64,000 nucleotides of DNA from Tridacna crocea (GCA_943736015.1 OX031064.1:40289361-40353360), one strand, 5' to 3'. Shown: positions 1-12,059, counted from the first letter of the stretch. Numbers and translations are program-made. Notes: a model not told the origin generated them from the sequence alone.

Positions 1-217
1 TTTTGATGGAATCAAATTCTGTGAACAATTTTTAAAGAGGACCTCCCAAGGAACATTCTTGCCAAGTTTGGTCCAAATCCACCCAACGGTTTAGGAGGAG
101 TTGATGTTCAAAGAATTGTTGACGACACACGACGGACGACGGATGACGCACGACGGACGACGGACACCGGGTGATCCTAAAAGCTCCCCTTGAGCACATT
201 GTGCTCAGGTGAGCTAA
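1..217 (-). mobile_element. Helentron-like element, 5' head, cut by window edge
   Basis: Read on the minus strand it begins AGCTCACCTGAGCAC, followed by a GAGCACA/TGTGCTC inverted pair, a run of CGTC/CGTCGT repeats (about 120-170) and the conserved head shared with the elements at 51429, 54743 and 57334. Only the head lies in the window. It sits in the intron just downstream of the SLC24-like exon. Confidence 0.7.
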
Positions 218-330
218 AAAGAGATAATGCTGGTTTTCAAAAGCTGTTTTCCACAAGGTTGTTTAAATGTAGGACTCTCTGGTAGGGGGTTAACCTGACA
301 AACAGGAAAACATCGCCCAACTACACTCAC

Positions 331-552
331 CTTCAGAAATGACCTCCAGGGATGGCACAAAATAATCATCACAGAGAACTCCAAAACCCAGAAACATGTA
401 AATAGTGACAAAGACATGTAAAATAAGGGCTCCTTTTTTTCGTTGTTCAGTAGTAAAAATGTCACGGGGAAATTGTTCCACTGCTCGTGGTGTGCAATTT
501 GGCATATTTTCTGACACAGCCAGTATCTTCCGGGGCCTGTACGTTTCAAATT
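331..552 (-). CDS. SLC24: SLC24/NCKX-type K+-dependent Na+/Ca2+ exchanger, single exon (partial gene)
   Basis: A 222-nt minus-strand exon. Its acceptor is a T-rich tract ending in ttttcag just above 552. Its donor is GTGAGT just below 331. The phases are 1 and 1. The translation contains NCTPRAVEQFPRDIF, then a hydrophobic segment, then LCDDYFVPSLEVISE. The last stretch is the hallmark start of the first exchanger repeat in NCKX proteins, which swap Na+ for Ca2+ plus K+ across membranes. The family normally has a cleaved signal peptide before this region and about 10 more membrane helices after it. The signal-peptide exon should lie at higher coordinates but I could not identify it; the remaining exons lie left of base 1. 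An alternative acceptor after ctgtgtcag would shorten the exon to start near 517. Family assignment rests on one exon. Confidence 0.82.
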
Positions 553-585
553 CTGAAAATTGAACAAAAAAAGTTTCAAATTGCT

Positions 586-813
586 GTAACTCTTTCCCAA
601 ACAAGCCCTGGTTTTTTCATGTCTGCAGTACAAGTATTCAGAAAACACTGTGGGAAAAGGAGAAATTGCTCGTAACGAGCAATTTCTCCTTTTCCCACAA
701 TGTTTTCTAGCCTATCAGAAAACTTTCTGCCATTCTCAACAAATTCAAAGTCGTCATCTACAAACACTTTCAGTTTGGGACAGTCTAAATTTTGTCATTT
801 GGGAAAGGGTTAA
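586..813 (+). mobile_element. TTAA-type palindromic MITE, 'CTCGTAACGAG' variant
   Basis: Ends resemble the family (CTCTTTCCCAAAC at left, TTTGGGAAAGGG then TTAA at right). The central palindrome runs from about 641 to 706 and has its own centre, GCTCGTAACGAGC, unlike most other copies. Confidence 0.75.
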
Positions 814-1573
814 ACTCTCTCAGACTACACCAAAAGCACTGGTAGATGATAAGATTTTACATATGTCCCAGGAAGGGGTTGTGGTTTGGAAGTTACAGGG
901 CATATATAAATTGACACTGACTTAAGCAATGTACTTTAGAATAAAGCTTAAAATCATAGAATTTTTTATCACATAACTCTCCATGTTTTCAATGTAATAC
1001 AGCCATTAAGAATTTTCTTGTCTCACACATCTGTGAGATAAGAAAATAGTGCTATATTTGCATGGTTAACACTCTGTAATTATGCGCTTCATTTCTAAAA
1101 CAATGCTGACCTAGGTTTCAGAAGGAAATTAGCAGTCAAAGTTCTTATCGTGATAAACTTGTTAATTTAATCACTGTTAGACTCAAACAAAAATCAATAT
1201 TTCGCAAGTTGCTTCGGAACTATTATCGTTCGTAATGTACAGGTCTGTCAAAGTAAACTTGTGCACTGGCTTCTGATGTAAATTTCACTACACATGATAC
1301 ATGTATGCCTGTGGTTTAACATATTTTGGACTATAACTCTAGTTATACAGTAATGTGATAAAAAGAATCTGTCACTCATTGGTTTTTGAGGTAAAAATTT
1401 ATTAAACTCGCCAAAGGCTTGCTAAATAACATTTTTGTAGACTCATCTAATAATCTTTTTATCTCAACAACCAACTCATGTCAGATCCTATATATCCTGT
1501 TTTGATACGATTGCACAGGTCATTTCATAAAAAAACATTTCAAAATTAACAGATAAAATAGTACAATGCCTAA
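814..1573. other. Gene-free stretch, nothing recognised
   Basis: AT-rich sequence of about 760 bp with no convincing exon, splice pair or repeat boundary on either strand. The signal-peptide exon of the SLC24-like gene could be here or further right, but I cannot point to it. Confidence 0.5.
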
Positions 1574-2798
1574 AGCCTGTCTCACACAGAACACGGTTGG
1601 GCACACGGTTCCAATACGGTATACTCGGTTATACACGGGTTGACTGGTACGAGTATTGAGCTCCAACCGTGTCTGGGGATGAGTTGGTACGATTTAGATT
1701 CGAATGTAGCACGAGTATGTACGAACAAAGTACGGATATACTCGGTCAAGCAAGGTTTGTCACGGTTTGAATACGATTTGCAAACGATTTTCATACGATT
1801 GTTGTACGGTTCCAAGTAAGGTCTAGTATGGTCTGTTACGGCCTAGTACAATTAAACACGACTTTTATTCGATTAACTGGACATTTACAGGGTTTACATA
1901 CGGTCCCACCGACTTTTGTTCGAGTTATGCTCGAATTATCACACATTCGTGTATGTTTTGATATAAATTGACTCGTTTTGATGGCTTGGCTTCATAAAGT
2001 TTCGAACTTTCAACAGAGAAGTTATGGCAGATGATAGAATAAGGGAATTAGAAATCATGATAAGACTGATAGACATTGAGATTATTTTGGCCAGAAGGCG
2101 TGAGGGGAGACAAGAACAAGCCAACAGAAGGAGAATCTTTCATGGTGGGGATTCTTTTGGGGACCTTCTTCTTCTTTGGAGGCATTATGTTGCAAGTACT
2201 CTGTTGTTTCAAGGTGGCAGCAGGTAGTTCTGTTTTCTGTTGTGTTCGAGTGCTGTATGATCATACACGAGCTTTGTACAGACGTAGAGACCGTGTCTGG
2301 TCGTACTTGACCATGTATAATTCGTACTTGAACCGTATTGGTCGTATGGCGATCGTATGAAACCGTATTGGTCGTATGGCGATCGTATAAAACCGTGTGT
2401 ACACTCGTGTGAATCGTACGGTGATCGTGTGACATTCGAGTGTTAATCCGGGTGTTGGATGTAGGACTTGGGAACGGTTTCACACGATTCCATACGATTT
2501 ATATACGATATTGACACGGTTGAGCTCACTCGTGGAGTGGACTTCATGTGCGGTTGTATATACGGTCTCGTACGGTCTCACACGGTCTCTCACGGTCTTG
2601 TACGATCGCTAATACGATCATACACGGACATGGCACCCGTGCCAGTTTTTTAAAAGTTTTAAAAATCATACACGACTTTCACGGATACACTCGAATGGCC
2701 CGTGTTTTACCCGGATAAGGCCACGGTTGGTTCGGTTGTATATACGGTTTACACGGGTGGCCAACTGTATAAGCCGTGTGTTCTGTGTGAGACAGGCT
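1574..2798. mobile_element. PIF/Harbinger-like non-autonomous element with TAA target duplication
   Basis: Flanked by TAA at 1571-1573 and 2799-2801. The terminal inverted repeats are perfect for 21 bp, starting AGCCTGTCTCACACAGAACA on each strand. The interior is built almost wholly from degenerate short motifs (tacggt, tacgatt, cacggt) on both strands. The 3-bp TWA target site is the rule for PIF/Harbinger elements; assignment is by that feature alone. A 67-codon ORF (2024-2227) rich in Arg and Leu lies inside, but no transposase motif is visible. Confidence 0.75.
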
Positions 2799-2968
2799 TA
2801 AAGGAAAACCCTGACTATGGAAGAACTAAAGAAATCATTTCGGTGTTTACCCACCACAAGAAAAATAATCACAGTATACACCTTTTTTTGAACCTTACAG
2901 AATATTAATATCTATGATGTTGTAAACATGTACATGTATTTGAGAAGGGAAAAATTTTCATCATTCAT

Positions 2969-3207
2969 TTAACCATTTACCACACAATGACAACTTCTGA
3001 TGACCCTGAGAAATAAGCCTTCTGAAAACATTGTGGGAAAAGGAGAAAATGCTGGTAACCAGCATTTTCTCCTTTGGCCACAATGTTTTCTATCCTATCG
3101 ATAAACAGTTGCACCATTTGAGCCATACTGAAAGGTCTGCAAAATCTGTCGTGTGCAAATGCTTTCAATTTGAAAAGGACTAAAATTTGGCATCTGGTAA
3201 AGGGTTA
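2969..3207 (+). mobile_element. TTAA-type palindromic MITE
   Basis: Starts TTAACCATTTACCACACAA. The central palindrome is at about 3024-3092, centre GGTAACC. The right end is mutated to TTAC. Confidence 0.8.
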
Positions 3208-3322
3208 CATGAATTACCCAGCTGCTCAATCTAAATGGGTGCAATACATGTACTGTCGTGGTTTTACATACCTGATGACAACAAAGAAAAACATGCTTTT
3301 CTCTGTCCTTTCAGTACTTTGA

Positions 3323-3524
3323 TTAACCCATTACCACACAACCCCTACTTTTGATGACCCTGAGAAAGAAGCCTTTAGAAAACACTGTGGAAAAAGGAGA
3401 AAGTGCTGGTAATCACAGTGTTTTGCTACCTTTCACAAAACAAATTTCAGATTTTGTTTTGTTGTGTGCAAATGCTTTCGATTTGGACAAAAGCCCAAAA
3501 TTTTGACGTTTGGTAACGATTTAA
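3323..3524 (+). mobile_element. TTAA-type palindromic MITE, palindrome half deleted
   Basis: TTAACCCATTACCACACAA at left and TTAA at 3521-3524. The second palindrome arm is mostly missing, so this copy cannot form the long hairpin. Confidence 0.75.
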
Positions 3525-3791
3525 ACCATAAAATATTAGGCTCTATTATTCAGCAACCAGTCTCAAGAAAATCTTTGTCTAATTCTCAAGGGGTTTTTTT
3601 TTACCCTCACACAAAATGTGCATTTAGTTAATTTTGTTTTCTGTCAAGGCCATTCTGACACAAAAGATAAATTCCTGCGACATAAAAACAGTGAAAAATA
3701 CCAAGCCTAGTTGAAAGTGACAGCTGAAACCTTGTAGAACATAGTTTACAGTGATTGATGGTCTACATTTAACTGAATAAATTTTTGATCA

Positions 3792-3992
3792 TTAACTCTT
3801 TACCACACGACAAAATTTCAGACTGGTTCAAATTGAAAGCATTTGCAGACAACAAAATAAAGGTGAATGAAAAATTGAAATTTGTTCTGGGAAGGGTAGA
3901 AAACACTAGCATTTTCTCCTTTTCCTACAGTGTTTTCAAAAGGCTTCTTTCTTAGGGGCATCAAAAGTAGGGATTGTGTGGTAATGGGTAAA
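3792..3992 (-). mobile_element. TTAA-type palindromic MITE, palindrome half deleted
   Basis: Starts TTAACTCTTTACCACACGAC and ends with a mutated GTAA after GTGTGGTAATGG. The first palindrome arm is reduced. Confidence 0.75.
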
Positions 3993-4028
3993 CTCTCTTC
4001 CTAAAATAAACCTATGTCTTATCCTTAA

Positions 4029-4240
4029 TTAACCCTTTTTACACACAATTCCGATTTTTAACCACCCTGCAGAAGAACGCTTTAAAAATCATTGTGCAAA
4101 AAAGAAATGCTAGTGACCAGCATTTTCTCCTTTTCCCACGTTTTCTATCCTATCAAAGACAGATACCATCATTTGAGCAACATATTTTTTGTTGTCTGCA
4201 AACCATTTCAAATTTGACCAGTCCGGAATTTTGTGGTATA
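4029..4240 (+). mobile_element. TTAA-type palindromic MITE, degraded
   Basis: Starts TTAACCC. The palindrome is recognisable but eroded at about 4080-4150. The right terminus is damaged where the next copy begins. Confidence 0.65.
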
Positions 4241-4248
4241 TTACAGCT

Positions 4249-4478
4249 TTAACTCTTTACTAAACGACAAAATTTTAGACTGGTCCAAATTGGAAGCATC
4301 TGCAGACGACAAAATTAAAAGTGACTGAAAATTTGAAATTTGTATTGGGAAGGTTAGAAAACATTGTGGGAAAAGGAGAAAATGCTGATTACCAGCATTT
4401 TCTCCTTTTCCCACAATGTTTACAGAAGGCTTTTTTCTCAGGGTTGTCAAAAGTCGGGATTGTGTGGTAAAGAGTTAA
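4249..4478 (-). mobile_element. TTAA-type palindromic MITE, intact
   Basis: TTAA at both ends (4249-4252, 4475-4478). The terminal inverted repeat is CTCTTTAC. The central palindrome is near perfect around 4356-4424. Confidence 0.85.
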
Positions 4479-4499
4479 TTATATTACAATCTTGAGTTT

Positions 4500-5073
4500 T
4501 AACTATCACGACAAAAAAAGTTTTGAAAACATTGTGGTAAAAGGAGGAAGTGCTGCTATGCAACATTGTCTTCTTTTCCCACAATGTCATCTTCTTTATC
4601 AAGGACAAATTCCATCATTTAACTCTTTACCACACAATCTAGATTTTTAACGATTTTTATACAAAGAAGCCTATAGAAAACATTGTGGGAAAATGAGAAA
4701 ATGCTGGTAACCAGATGAAGATGACAAACTAATGTATGTGCCTCAAATGTCTATCAAAATAATTAATCCTTTACCACACAATCCCTACTTTTGAGGACCC
4801 TGAGAAAGAAGCCGTTAGAAAACATTGTGGGAAAAGAAGAAACCAGCATTTTCTCCTTTTCCCACAATGTTTTCTTCTTTTGACAAAACAAATTCAAAAT
4901 TTTCAGTCACTTTTACTTTGTCATCTGCAAATGCTTTCGATCTGGACAAGCCTTAAATAGAATTATTGTCATTTGGTAAGCAGTTAATTGGTGGAATACA
5001 TTGTGGGAAAGGGATATAATGCTGATTACGAACAAGGGGCATTAAAACTTGGGATAGTGAGGTAAAGGGTTAA
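4500..5073. mobile_element. Cluster of degraded TTAA-type MITE copies
   Basis: Contains eroded palindrome remains at 4515-4590, a partial copy from TTAA at 4619, one fairly complete plus-oriented copy at 4763-4987, and a right-end remnant ending in TTAA at 5070-5073. Confidence 0.7.
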
Positions 5074-5261
5074 AGAAACAAAACAACATTAGTAATTTAG
5101 TAACAGTGATAACAAATATTAATGGAACACGATAACCGTGGCCCTTGTTTACAATAATTCAGACCATTCTATTTTCGTATACGGGAAGAACAGGTAAATT
5201 ATCCGATAATTTTAGTTTAAATGTAAATTGAAAAAGCTTAAAAGTTATCATTCTTACTAAG

Positions 5262-5334
5262 CGAGTAATGGTGTAGTGGATAACATATCTGCCTCTCAAG
5301 CCGGCGATCCTGGTTCGAGCCGTCAGACCTACCT
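5262..5334 (+). other. tRNA-like sequence (pseudogene or SINE head)
   Basis: Has a D-loop-like TGGTGTAGTGGATAACA, an anticodon-loop-like CTCTCAAG and a T-loop-like GGTTCGAGCC in the right order and spacing. The acceptor and T stems do not pair well. This is a decayed tRNA gene or the head of a tRNA-derived SINE, not a working tRNA. Confidence 0.5.
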
Positions 5335-5335
5335 T

Positions 5336-6225
5336 TTTTTTTTTTCAGGAAGCATGTTATATTTTTTTTCTATTTTCTCCTTACTTTTCTTTTTTTTCTC
5401 TCCATAATTTCTCTTCCTTGTTTGATTGTCGTTTATGTTTCATTTCTTTGTCCTTTCTTCTTCCTTCATTAGACGTGTAAATCTTTTTACATTGATGTTC
5501 TTTTTCTATTATCATTTTATTCTTATTCATTTTATTCTTTTTGTTTTAAAGCATATTTCTATATAACTGACACAACAATAAAATGATAAGTGCGAAACTC
5601 TCATCCCATGCTCTGGCGGTGTCGATACTCGAATAATTTTTACTAGCCGTATCGGTACCCTGAGCCTCTTTAATTTCAGTATTTGTTGCTTCCTCGTCGC
5701 TTACCGCAATTTTTCTCTGCTCACAGGTTTCATGAACTGCAATGTCTGTTTTTTAAAAAAATATTTATTCTGCTAAGACCGCACATCTACAGTAACTTTT
5801 CCACCCGGGTTGCTTTAGTTCTCAAGTGGTTCCGTTCCACTGGTGTTTCAATTTAAATCCTTGTGCCGTCAAACTTCCGAGATACCAAAGTTCCCAACCG
5901 TAGTGAATAGACATGTCTCTTCTGTCAAAGCCATGAAACAGGAAGAAAACTAGTAGCCAGAAATTTGTGGCATTAATCATCTTAGAAGTCTAAAGCACGA
6001 GGCTATTTCTAGCATCAATTCCTGTACAAGAAATGTCTTGGTTCATTTTTCCTTACTTTCAAAGGATCAATGTGCAATCTCGTGTTATGTCAATTAAATA
6101 TGAATGAAACTACTAATTAAAAGTAAAAACATTAACTATAATATCATAAAAAATTATGTTACATGGACTTAGCTTAAAAAAAAAATTGCTTCATTGAAAA
6201 AACTTTTATCTGTGACTCGAACTCG
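5336..6225. other. Gene-free stretch, T/C-rich then unremarkable
   Basis: 5336-5560 is very pyrimidine-rich on the plus strand. The rest shows no exon, repeat terminus or RNA gene that I can support. Confidence 0.5.
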
Positions 6226-6292
6226 ATCCGCTTGGGTTGTAGCAGGGTAAGTATGACCACTGTACCACAGCGTTAAATGCAGGCTCAAATTG
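6226..6292 (-). other. tRNA-like sequence on the minus strand
   Basis: The reverse strand reads GCTGTGGTACAGTGGTCATA (D-arm-like) and later GATCGAGTTCGAGTCAC (T-arm-like) with roughly tRNA spacing. Stems are imperfect, so it is probably a decayed tRNA or SINE head facing the one at 5262. Confidence 0.45.
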
Positions 6293-6942
6293 AAATTAAC
6301 CAATAAGTAACTGCTTCATCCCTGGTATTCCCTATTTAAATGTTTTGAACTAATCCAGTGTTTGTAAACAAAGGCCACAATTATCGCGTTTTGATAGTAC
6401 ATACTGTATTTTTCTAAATAGTAAATGACTTCAAAAAGTATCATATTTCAAGTTTCTGCTCTAGTTTATTAATGCATACTGGTAATTCATAAACATGTAT
6501 ATACAGCATTCTTATAATAGGCTGTAAGGCTGACCCTCCACGGCAGAGCAAAACTCAAGGAAAAAAGAAACAAAAGCATCTTTCAACAATAACAGACTTT
6601 TTATGACACAGTTTTGTTTTCTCTTTACAATTTGAGGGCCACTTTTTAGTTGGCACAATACCACGTACATGTAATCACAAATTAATTTTAATGACCTAAA
6701 AGAAGGCTTCTGAAAAAGCTTCTGTGGAAAAAAGAGAAAATGCCTGTTACCAGCATTTTCTCCTTTTCCTACGATGTTTAAGCGTTGCTCAGTGTAGAAG
6801 ATACAGATGTTTGAAGTCTTCTTTGCATTTTGTTATGTTTCTTTATCAGTTTGCAAGTTTCTATGGACATCCAAGGAAGATTGGATTTTAATGAGGTAAT
6901 TTGGTAAGAATGTTGTTGTTCATAGCTAAGAGGACTGAGGAG

Positions 6943-7167
6943 TTAACTCTTTACCAAATGACAAAAATTTTAGACTAGTCCAAATTGGAAGCATTTGCAG
7001 AGGCCAAAATAAGAGTGACTCAAAAATTGAACTATAGAAGAGTGGAAAACATTGTCGGAAAAGAAGGAAATGCTGGATACTAGCATTTTCTCCTTTTCCC
7101 ACAATGTTTTCAAAAGCCCTCTTCCTCTGACTCGTAAAAACCAGGGATTGTTTGGTAAAGAGTTTAA
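6943..7167 (-). mobile_element. TTAA-type palindromic MITE
   Basis: TTAA at 6943-6946 and 7164-7167, ends CTCTTTACCAAA / TTTGGTAAAGAG. The central palindrome is interrupted by a few changes. A decayed relic of the same palindrome lies at 6705-6780. Confidence 0.8.
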
Positions 7168-7348
7168 CTCTTCCAAGGCACTTTCAACATACAATAGATC
7201 CCTAGATGGCAGTAGATATGACGTGAATCAATGTTCTTTGCAAGTTAAATAGGAACGTTGAAGTTTTCTTCAACAAATTGATCAGCCATTTAGCTTACCT
7301 TCAGTCTGAAGGTCTGCTTCAGTGCTGTTTTTGTTAATGTTCCTCGCA

Positions 7349-7992
7349 GACACCTTCACATCAGCCCTCATTAAACATGTCTGGAATTAATACGATTTTA
7401 CCAGCATCTTTTCAAACGGCTCCATGTGACACAATTTCCAATGACAGCTAATAAAATGGGCATGGATCATTAGATAAATGATCAATCTTTAACATAACAC
7501 TTGGAAATTTAGCTTTTTTCCCCGACGTAAATAAATCCAGAGTAATTCGTAGACAACTAACATGGTGACTTCCATTACACAGGCTTGCACACTCAACAGA
7601 ATTTGAATTGTGTACATTCTGGTTCTCTAACCCTAATAATCATTTTTGCACAAGGTGCCTTTGTCAACAGCTACATTTGCAACTAAACCATCCTATAGCG
7701 TGTCAGAGATACTGTGATTTCTGCTGAGATATGCGCATTAATATTACCATGCTTTGATTTCTCGTGAAGTAGGCCAACGTTTATTTACCTTGAAAAGTAC
7801 AGATTTGCACAAAGGTATGATTTAGATATTAATTAATGTCAGTCTTTTTGTGAAGATTAATCATTTATCTAATGATCCATGCCCATTTTATCAGCTGTCA
7901 TCAGAAATTTTATCTCATAGAGCCGTTAGAAAAGATGCAGGTAAAATCATTTTAATTCCAGATACTTTTAATGAACGTTGCTCAAAGGTGTC
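7349..7992. mobile_element. Fold-back element with arms of about 145 bp
   Basis: The left arm (7349-7490) and right arm (7850-7992) are inverted copies. Both share, in opposite senses, GACACCTT, TCTGGAATTAA, a CATCTTTTC-AACGGCTC block and the stretch ATGGATCATTAGATAAATGA. The loop between them has no ORF. The ends are GACACCTT / AAGGTGTC. No target duplication is clear. Confidence 0.7.
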
Positions 7993-8036
7993 AAAGGTTG
8001 GGCGGTCGAAACCAGGGGTGGTTTTAACCGGTGGTT

Positions 8037-11000
8037 TTAACCGGCTGTTTTAACCGGTTAAATCCGCCCTGGTCAATACTCCCAAAGTGGTCAATAGTGG
8101 TCGATTGGATATTTGTAGTGGTCATTTGAAAATTTTATTTGGTCAGATGACTTTTAAGAAGACAACCTTTTTACACCTTTTAATGTGTTTTGACAACAAT
8201 TTTAAAGGTCTAGGTAGACACTTAAATATTACAGTCAAATCTGTGTACAGCAGCCAGTCAAGGGATGTGTCCAAATTGGCTGCTGTTACATAGATTGGCT
8301 GCTGTTCACAGTACTTGCTGTGGATTCATATAATTCCGTTGGTATGAAATAACGTAAGACGGGAATCGATCGATGACGAGTATGCAGGTATCATATCGAG
8401 TGTAAAGGGTGTAAAGTTTATGACACTTATCTGATAATCTTATCGCCGGTCTCGAGTCTATCAATTAAAACGTGTAATTATTTACAATTTACATCGTTAT
8501 TTAATCCTGTAGTCACAGTTTACAGTCAAATTTTAAACCATAAAAGATACGACAACGTTTTCAGAATCGTCTGCTTTGAAACTGCTCCTACTTCCGAAGC
8601 TACCCTTTCCCACATGTCTGAGTCACTTTAGAATAATATTTGCTGATATATTGTAACAGAAGGAAACAGATCTATTGTTTAGAGCTCGAGTCGTTTATTT
8701 TAACTGAAATGATGCGTTTTACCATGACGTCCTACAGTGTGTCCGAAATAAAAAGTGTAAACTCCGACAAATTTGCATCTATTTTTAGAACAAGCGTGAA
8801 GGGTAAAAATGGTAGTAGATCTAAGTTTCTGCTTCTAATCAATCTTGTGCGACTTCGAAAAGTTGCTTTTTAATAGGAGTTAAGTCATTGTTTAACTGGA
8901 TGAGATAGATCAAAGACCAGACTGCAAGTTCTCTTTAGTCTGACACCGTCCAACAACACGTTAAAATCCGCCATCTTGTTATCACCATATTTAATATTAG
9001 AATGACCAAAATATAAAACAAGCCATCTGTCAACGTGATTTTATGGCTGTCGCAGGTACACTCGCGTTTGCTGTAAAATTTTGATTTGGGGTAGATCTAT
9101 GACGTAACGTGTAAGTCATTCGAAGCATGAGGGTTGTAATACAGACGTTTGTTGTACACATTTACGACAATTTTACCCTGCGAAATCTACATGGTCGCAT
9201 TGCGTCTAGTAATGGCTGTTTCAAGAACACCTGGGTAGTTGTGTTGCATGTTTGTGTAGTCAGCAGAAAATTAGTTAGGCTGTTTGCAAAAAATCCTCGC
9301 AGCCGAAATGCAATAGTGAAAATAAACATGGATTAGTTGACTTGATGCGTGTAATTAATTTTTCAGCAGTATTTATGCTGTAGTCGCTGGGATAACAGAA
9401 AAAGAAAAAAAATGAAGGCAATGAAAAATCAATAACTACAGTAAAGTGTTAATTATCGATTTTCCATAGGCCTATCCGACAAATTATAGGTCATGTGTTG
9501 TGTCGGCTTACCTTTGTCTAGGTGTGATATACTGTTGATCCTGGCCAAATAATGTGACCGCTGGCTGCATTTCGCAATATCACGCTATACACAGTGCAAT
9601 TAAAGAAGAAAATCGCATGGGGGGATTCGAGTGGCCGTTGTCGATAGATCGGCCACTGTTCAGGTATGACCGCTATTTCAGATTTGACTGTACTTCAGAC
9701 TTAAATATATCCCTAAACAATTTTATTTGGTCAGATGACTTTTAAGAAGACAACCTTTTTACACCTTTTAACCTTTTAATGTGTTTTGACAACAATTTTA
9801 AAGGTCTAGGTAGACACTTAAATATACTTCAGACCTAAATATATCCCTAAACAATTTATTCCTAACTATTATTTGGTTAGTCAGTCACAGCCTTCTTCAT
9901 GTATACCTAAATATGCCTATAGATTAATGACAGGTGTATTTCACAATTGTTTACCAAAAAGTGACTCTTTTTTCTGCAACTATCAGGCCTCTGCCAACTC
10001 TCAGAAATTGGGGAGAAGTGACTTCTCCCTAGTCTGAGAATTGGGAGAAGTTTTTCAAAATGGGGAGAAGTGGTCAGACTTTGGGAAGAAGTTCGGACGG
10101 ATGTCAAAAAATAGATGTGGGCCAAAATATAGAGGGAATTCACAACATCGGAACAATATAACAAATTAATAAAATTGAAAATCATGTGAATCTAAATGGA
10201 ATAAAATTATTTTATGCTTTTTTATCTTTTTCATGATCAGTATACTTATTCCTTTTGGAAACTACTCAAAACATATTTATTCATAGTTTGCCTTGCAAAT
10301 ATACATTACAATATAAATGTAACATAGTAACCTATGAAATTGACAGCATTTGCAGCAGGCAAATACCGGTAGATAACCGATCAAAGGCTTTAACTAATGT
10401 TTAAAGATACATGTATATATATATAAAAAAAATATATATAGTCTGTCAAATGTAGAAAAGCTTACTTCCAGCATTTTCTCATATTGCCACGAAGTTTTCA
10501 ACTTTCTATTGGTAAGTAAGACCCAGTTTCAGAGTGCGAGAGACATCAAAAATACAGCCGTCTGATTGGCGTTTGTCTTTGATTAAAATCCGATATAAAT
10601 CGTAAATAAAACCATCGTTCAACAACTAGATCTAACACCTAATTTACTTTCAAAGCCTTGTAGATCTGCGGTTCGCAGCCCAATCAAGGAAATAATATAA
10701 AATCAACGGAATATTTATATCTATCTAGAATCAAAGATAATAACTATTTTTTTTTAATTTTATCTTTTAGCAAGTTAGCGTCATAGAATATGTTCGATTT
10801 CATCCAAACGCTGTTTCAGTGACGAGCTACCATTTTGAAGTTGAATCATGTGACTTCGCTAAAATTCGCCGAAAGCCTTGTAACGTAACTATATATTGGC
10901 GCCAAATTATAGTCACATGATTTAAAAATATTGCCACATGATCTCGATGATCTAAGTACGTCATCATATCTGTTCATTTGGAAAACTGCGAGTAATAACA

Positions 11001-11890
11001 AATTTTAAAGGATGGGGTAAATGGTGATAAGCAAGTAGGTACCGATTCCATCATTTTTAAAACTGGGATATTTCAGTCCATTTAAAACTTTGGAAATAAA
11101 AGTTGACGAAGATTGGCCTATATCCAGGGTAGGACTTTCACTTTCATATAGTTACTAAATTTAGCAAACCCTGTTCCAAAAATAGAGGTCCGACAAACAC
11201 CGATAGGCGGCGCTGATATTTGTCAACAATAGGGGATTATCCCATGGTGTCGTAAAGTTAATTAATAATGACTTGTCAATCAGACTCTCGGTATGTTGTA
11301 AACTAATTAAACTCTATGATTGGGCACTAACTGTAAATTGGGTACGACACACGCTGATTTGGTAGATTACACACAGGACGCTTTGTCAATATACACGAGG
11401 CGACTTCCCGATTTTTTCAGGCGACTTGGACTTCGCTTTACTTGGCTAAATGAGCGAAGTTTTTTTAAATCAGGCGACTTCATCGCCCAAGTCGCCCACT
11501 CGGCCAAGGCCTGACTATACAACAAAATTTCAAATTAACTATTTTTCATGCTACTTTTGAACTTTTATGTCCTTATAAACTATGGTAATTAATCTAATTC
11601 CTTAAAACCTAGGTGTATTTGTGGTGGGGGTGTGCATGTAATTTCAAAAAGGAAAGTTAATCCAATCATCCTCTTCAGTTGACTAGCAATAATGTCTGTT
11701 GAATTATCATCAATTTGACAAATAAAAAAGGACCCTATCGATAAAAAATATGATACTGATGATAATAAATAATATACCTTCAATACAGGATATAGAAGGA
11801 GAGCTTTTGAGAATAGTTTTATTAACAGGTCAAGTATGTAAGTCAGAAAGCGGGAGGAGTTGGCGGTACGGTTACTAAGAAAATGTTTAA
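8037..11890. repeat. Old dispersed repeat R, copy 1, split by two insertions
   Basis: Segments at 8060-8231, 9691-9985 and 11589-11850 align in order with copy 2 at 18841-20165 (shared: GTGGTCAATAGTGGTCGA-like start, GACACTTAAAT, GCCTTCTTCATGT, TATGATACTGATGATAATA). A Tc1-like element fills 8232-9690. About 1.6 kb without recognisable ends fills 9985-11588. About 100 bp (8130-8228) recur at 9719-9832. Confidence 0.6.
8232..9690. mobile_element. Tc1/mariner-like element, non-coding
   Basis: Flanked by TA at 8230-8231 and 9691-9692. Terminal inverted repeats are CAGTCAAATCTG / CAGATTTGACTG. TA target plus a CAGT start is typical of Tc1/mariner. No transposase is readable; ORFs inside are under 80 codons and show no DDE motif. 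It interrupts dispersed repeat R. Confidence 0.65.
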
Positions 11891-12059
11891 CATACCTGAC
11901 CGCTGATTCGTCCACACATGATCACTCGTCAAGCAATACACAGCAAAAGTTCCGACAAACAACAAGCCGAACTGTGCTAAGCGCACGTTATGTCTCTTTG
12001 AGAAATTCATGTTTTAAAAAGAGACTAGAGTATGTTTTTCTTCCGTTTGGTTAACATTA

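Noticed and set aside
2024-2227. Small Arg-rich ORF as a Harbinger Myb-like or transposase gene
   Set aside because: No Myb helix pattern or catalytic residues; 67 codons inside a repeat-filled element is not enough.
5262-5334. Functional tRNA gene
   Set aside because: The acceptor and T stems do not pair, so it is kept only as a tRNA-like remnant.
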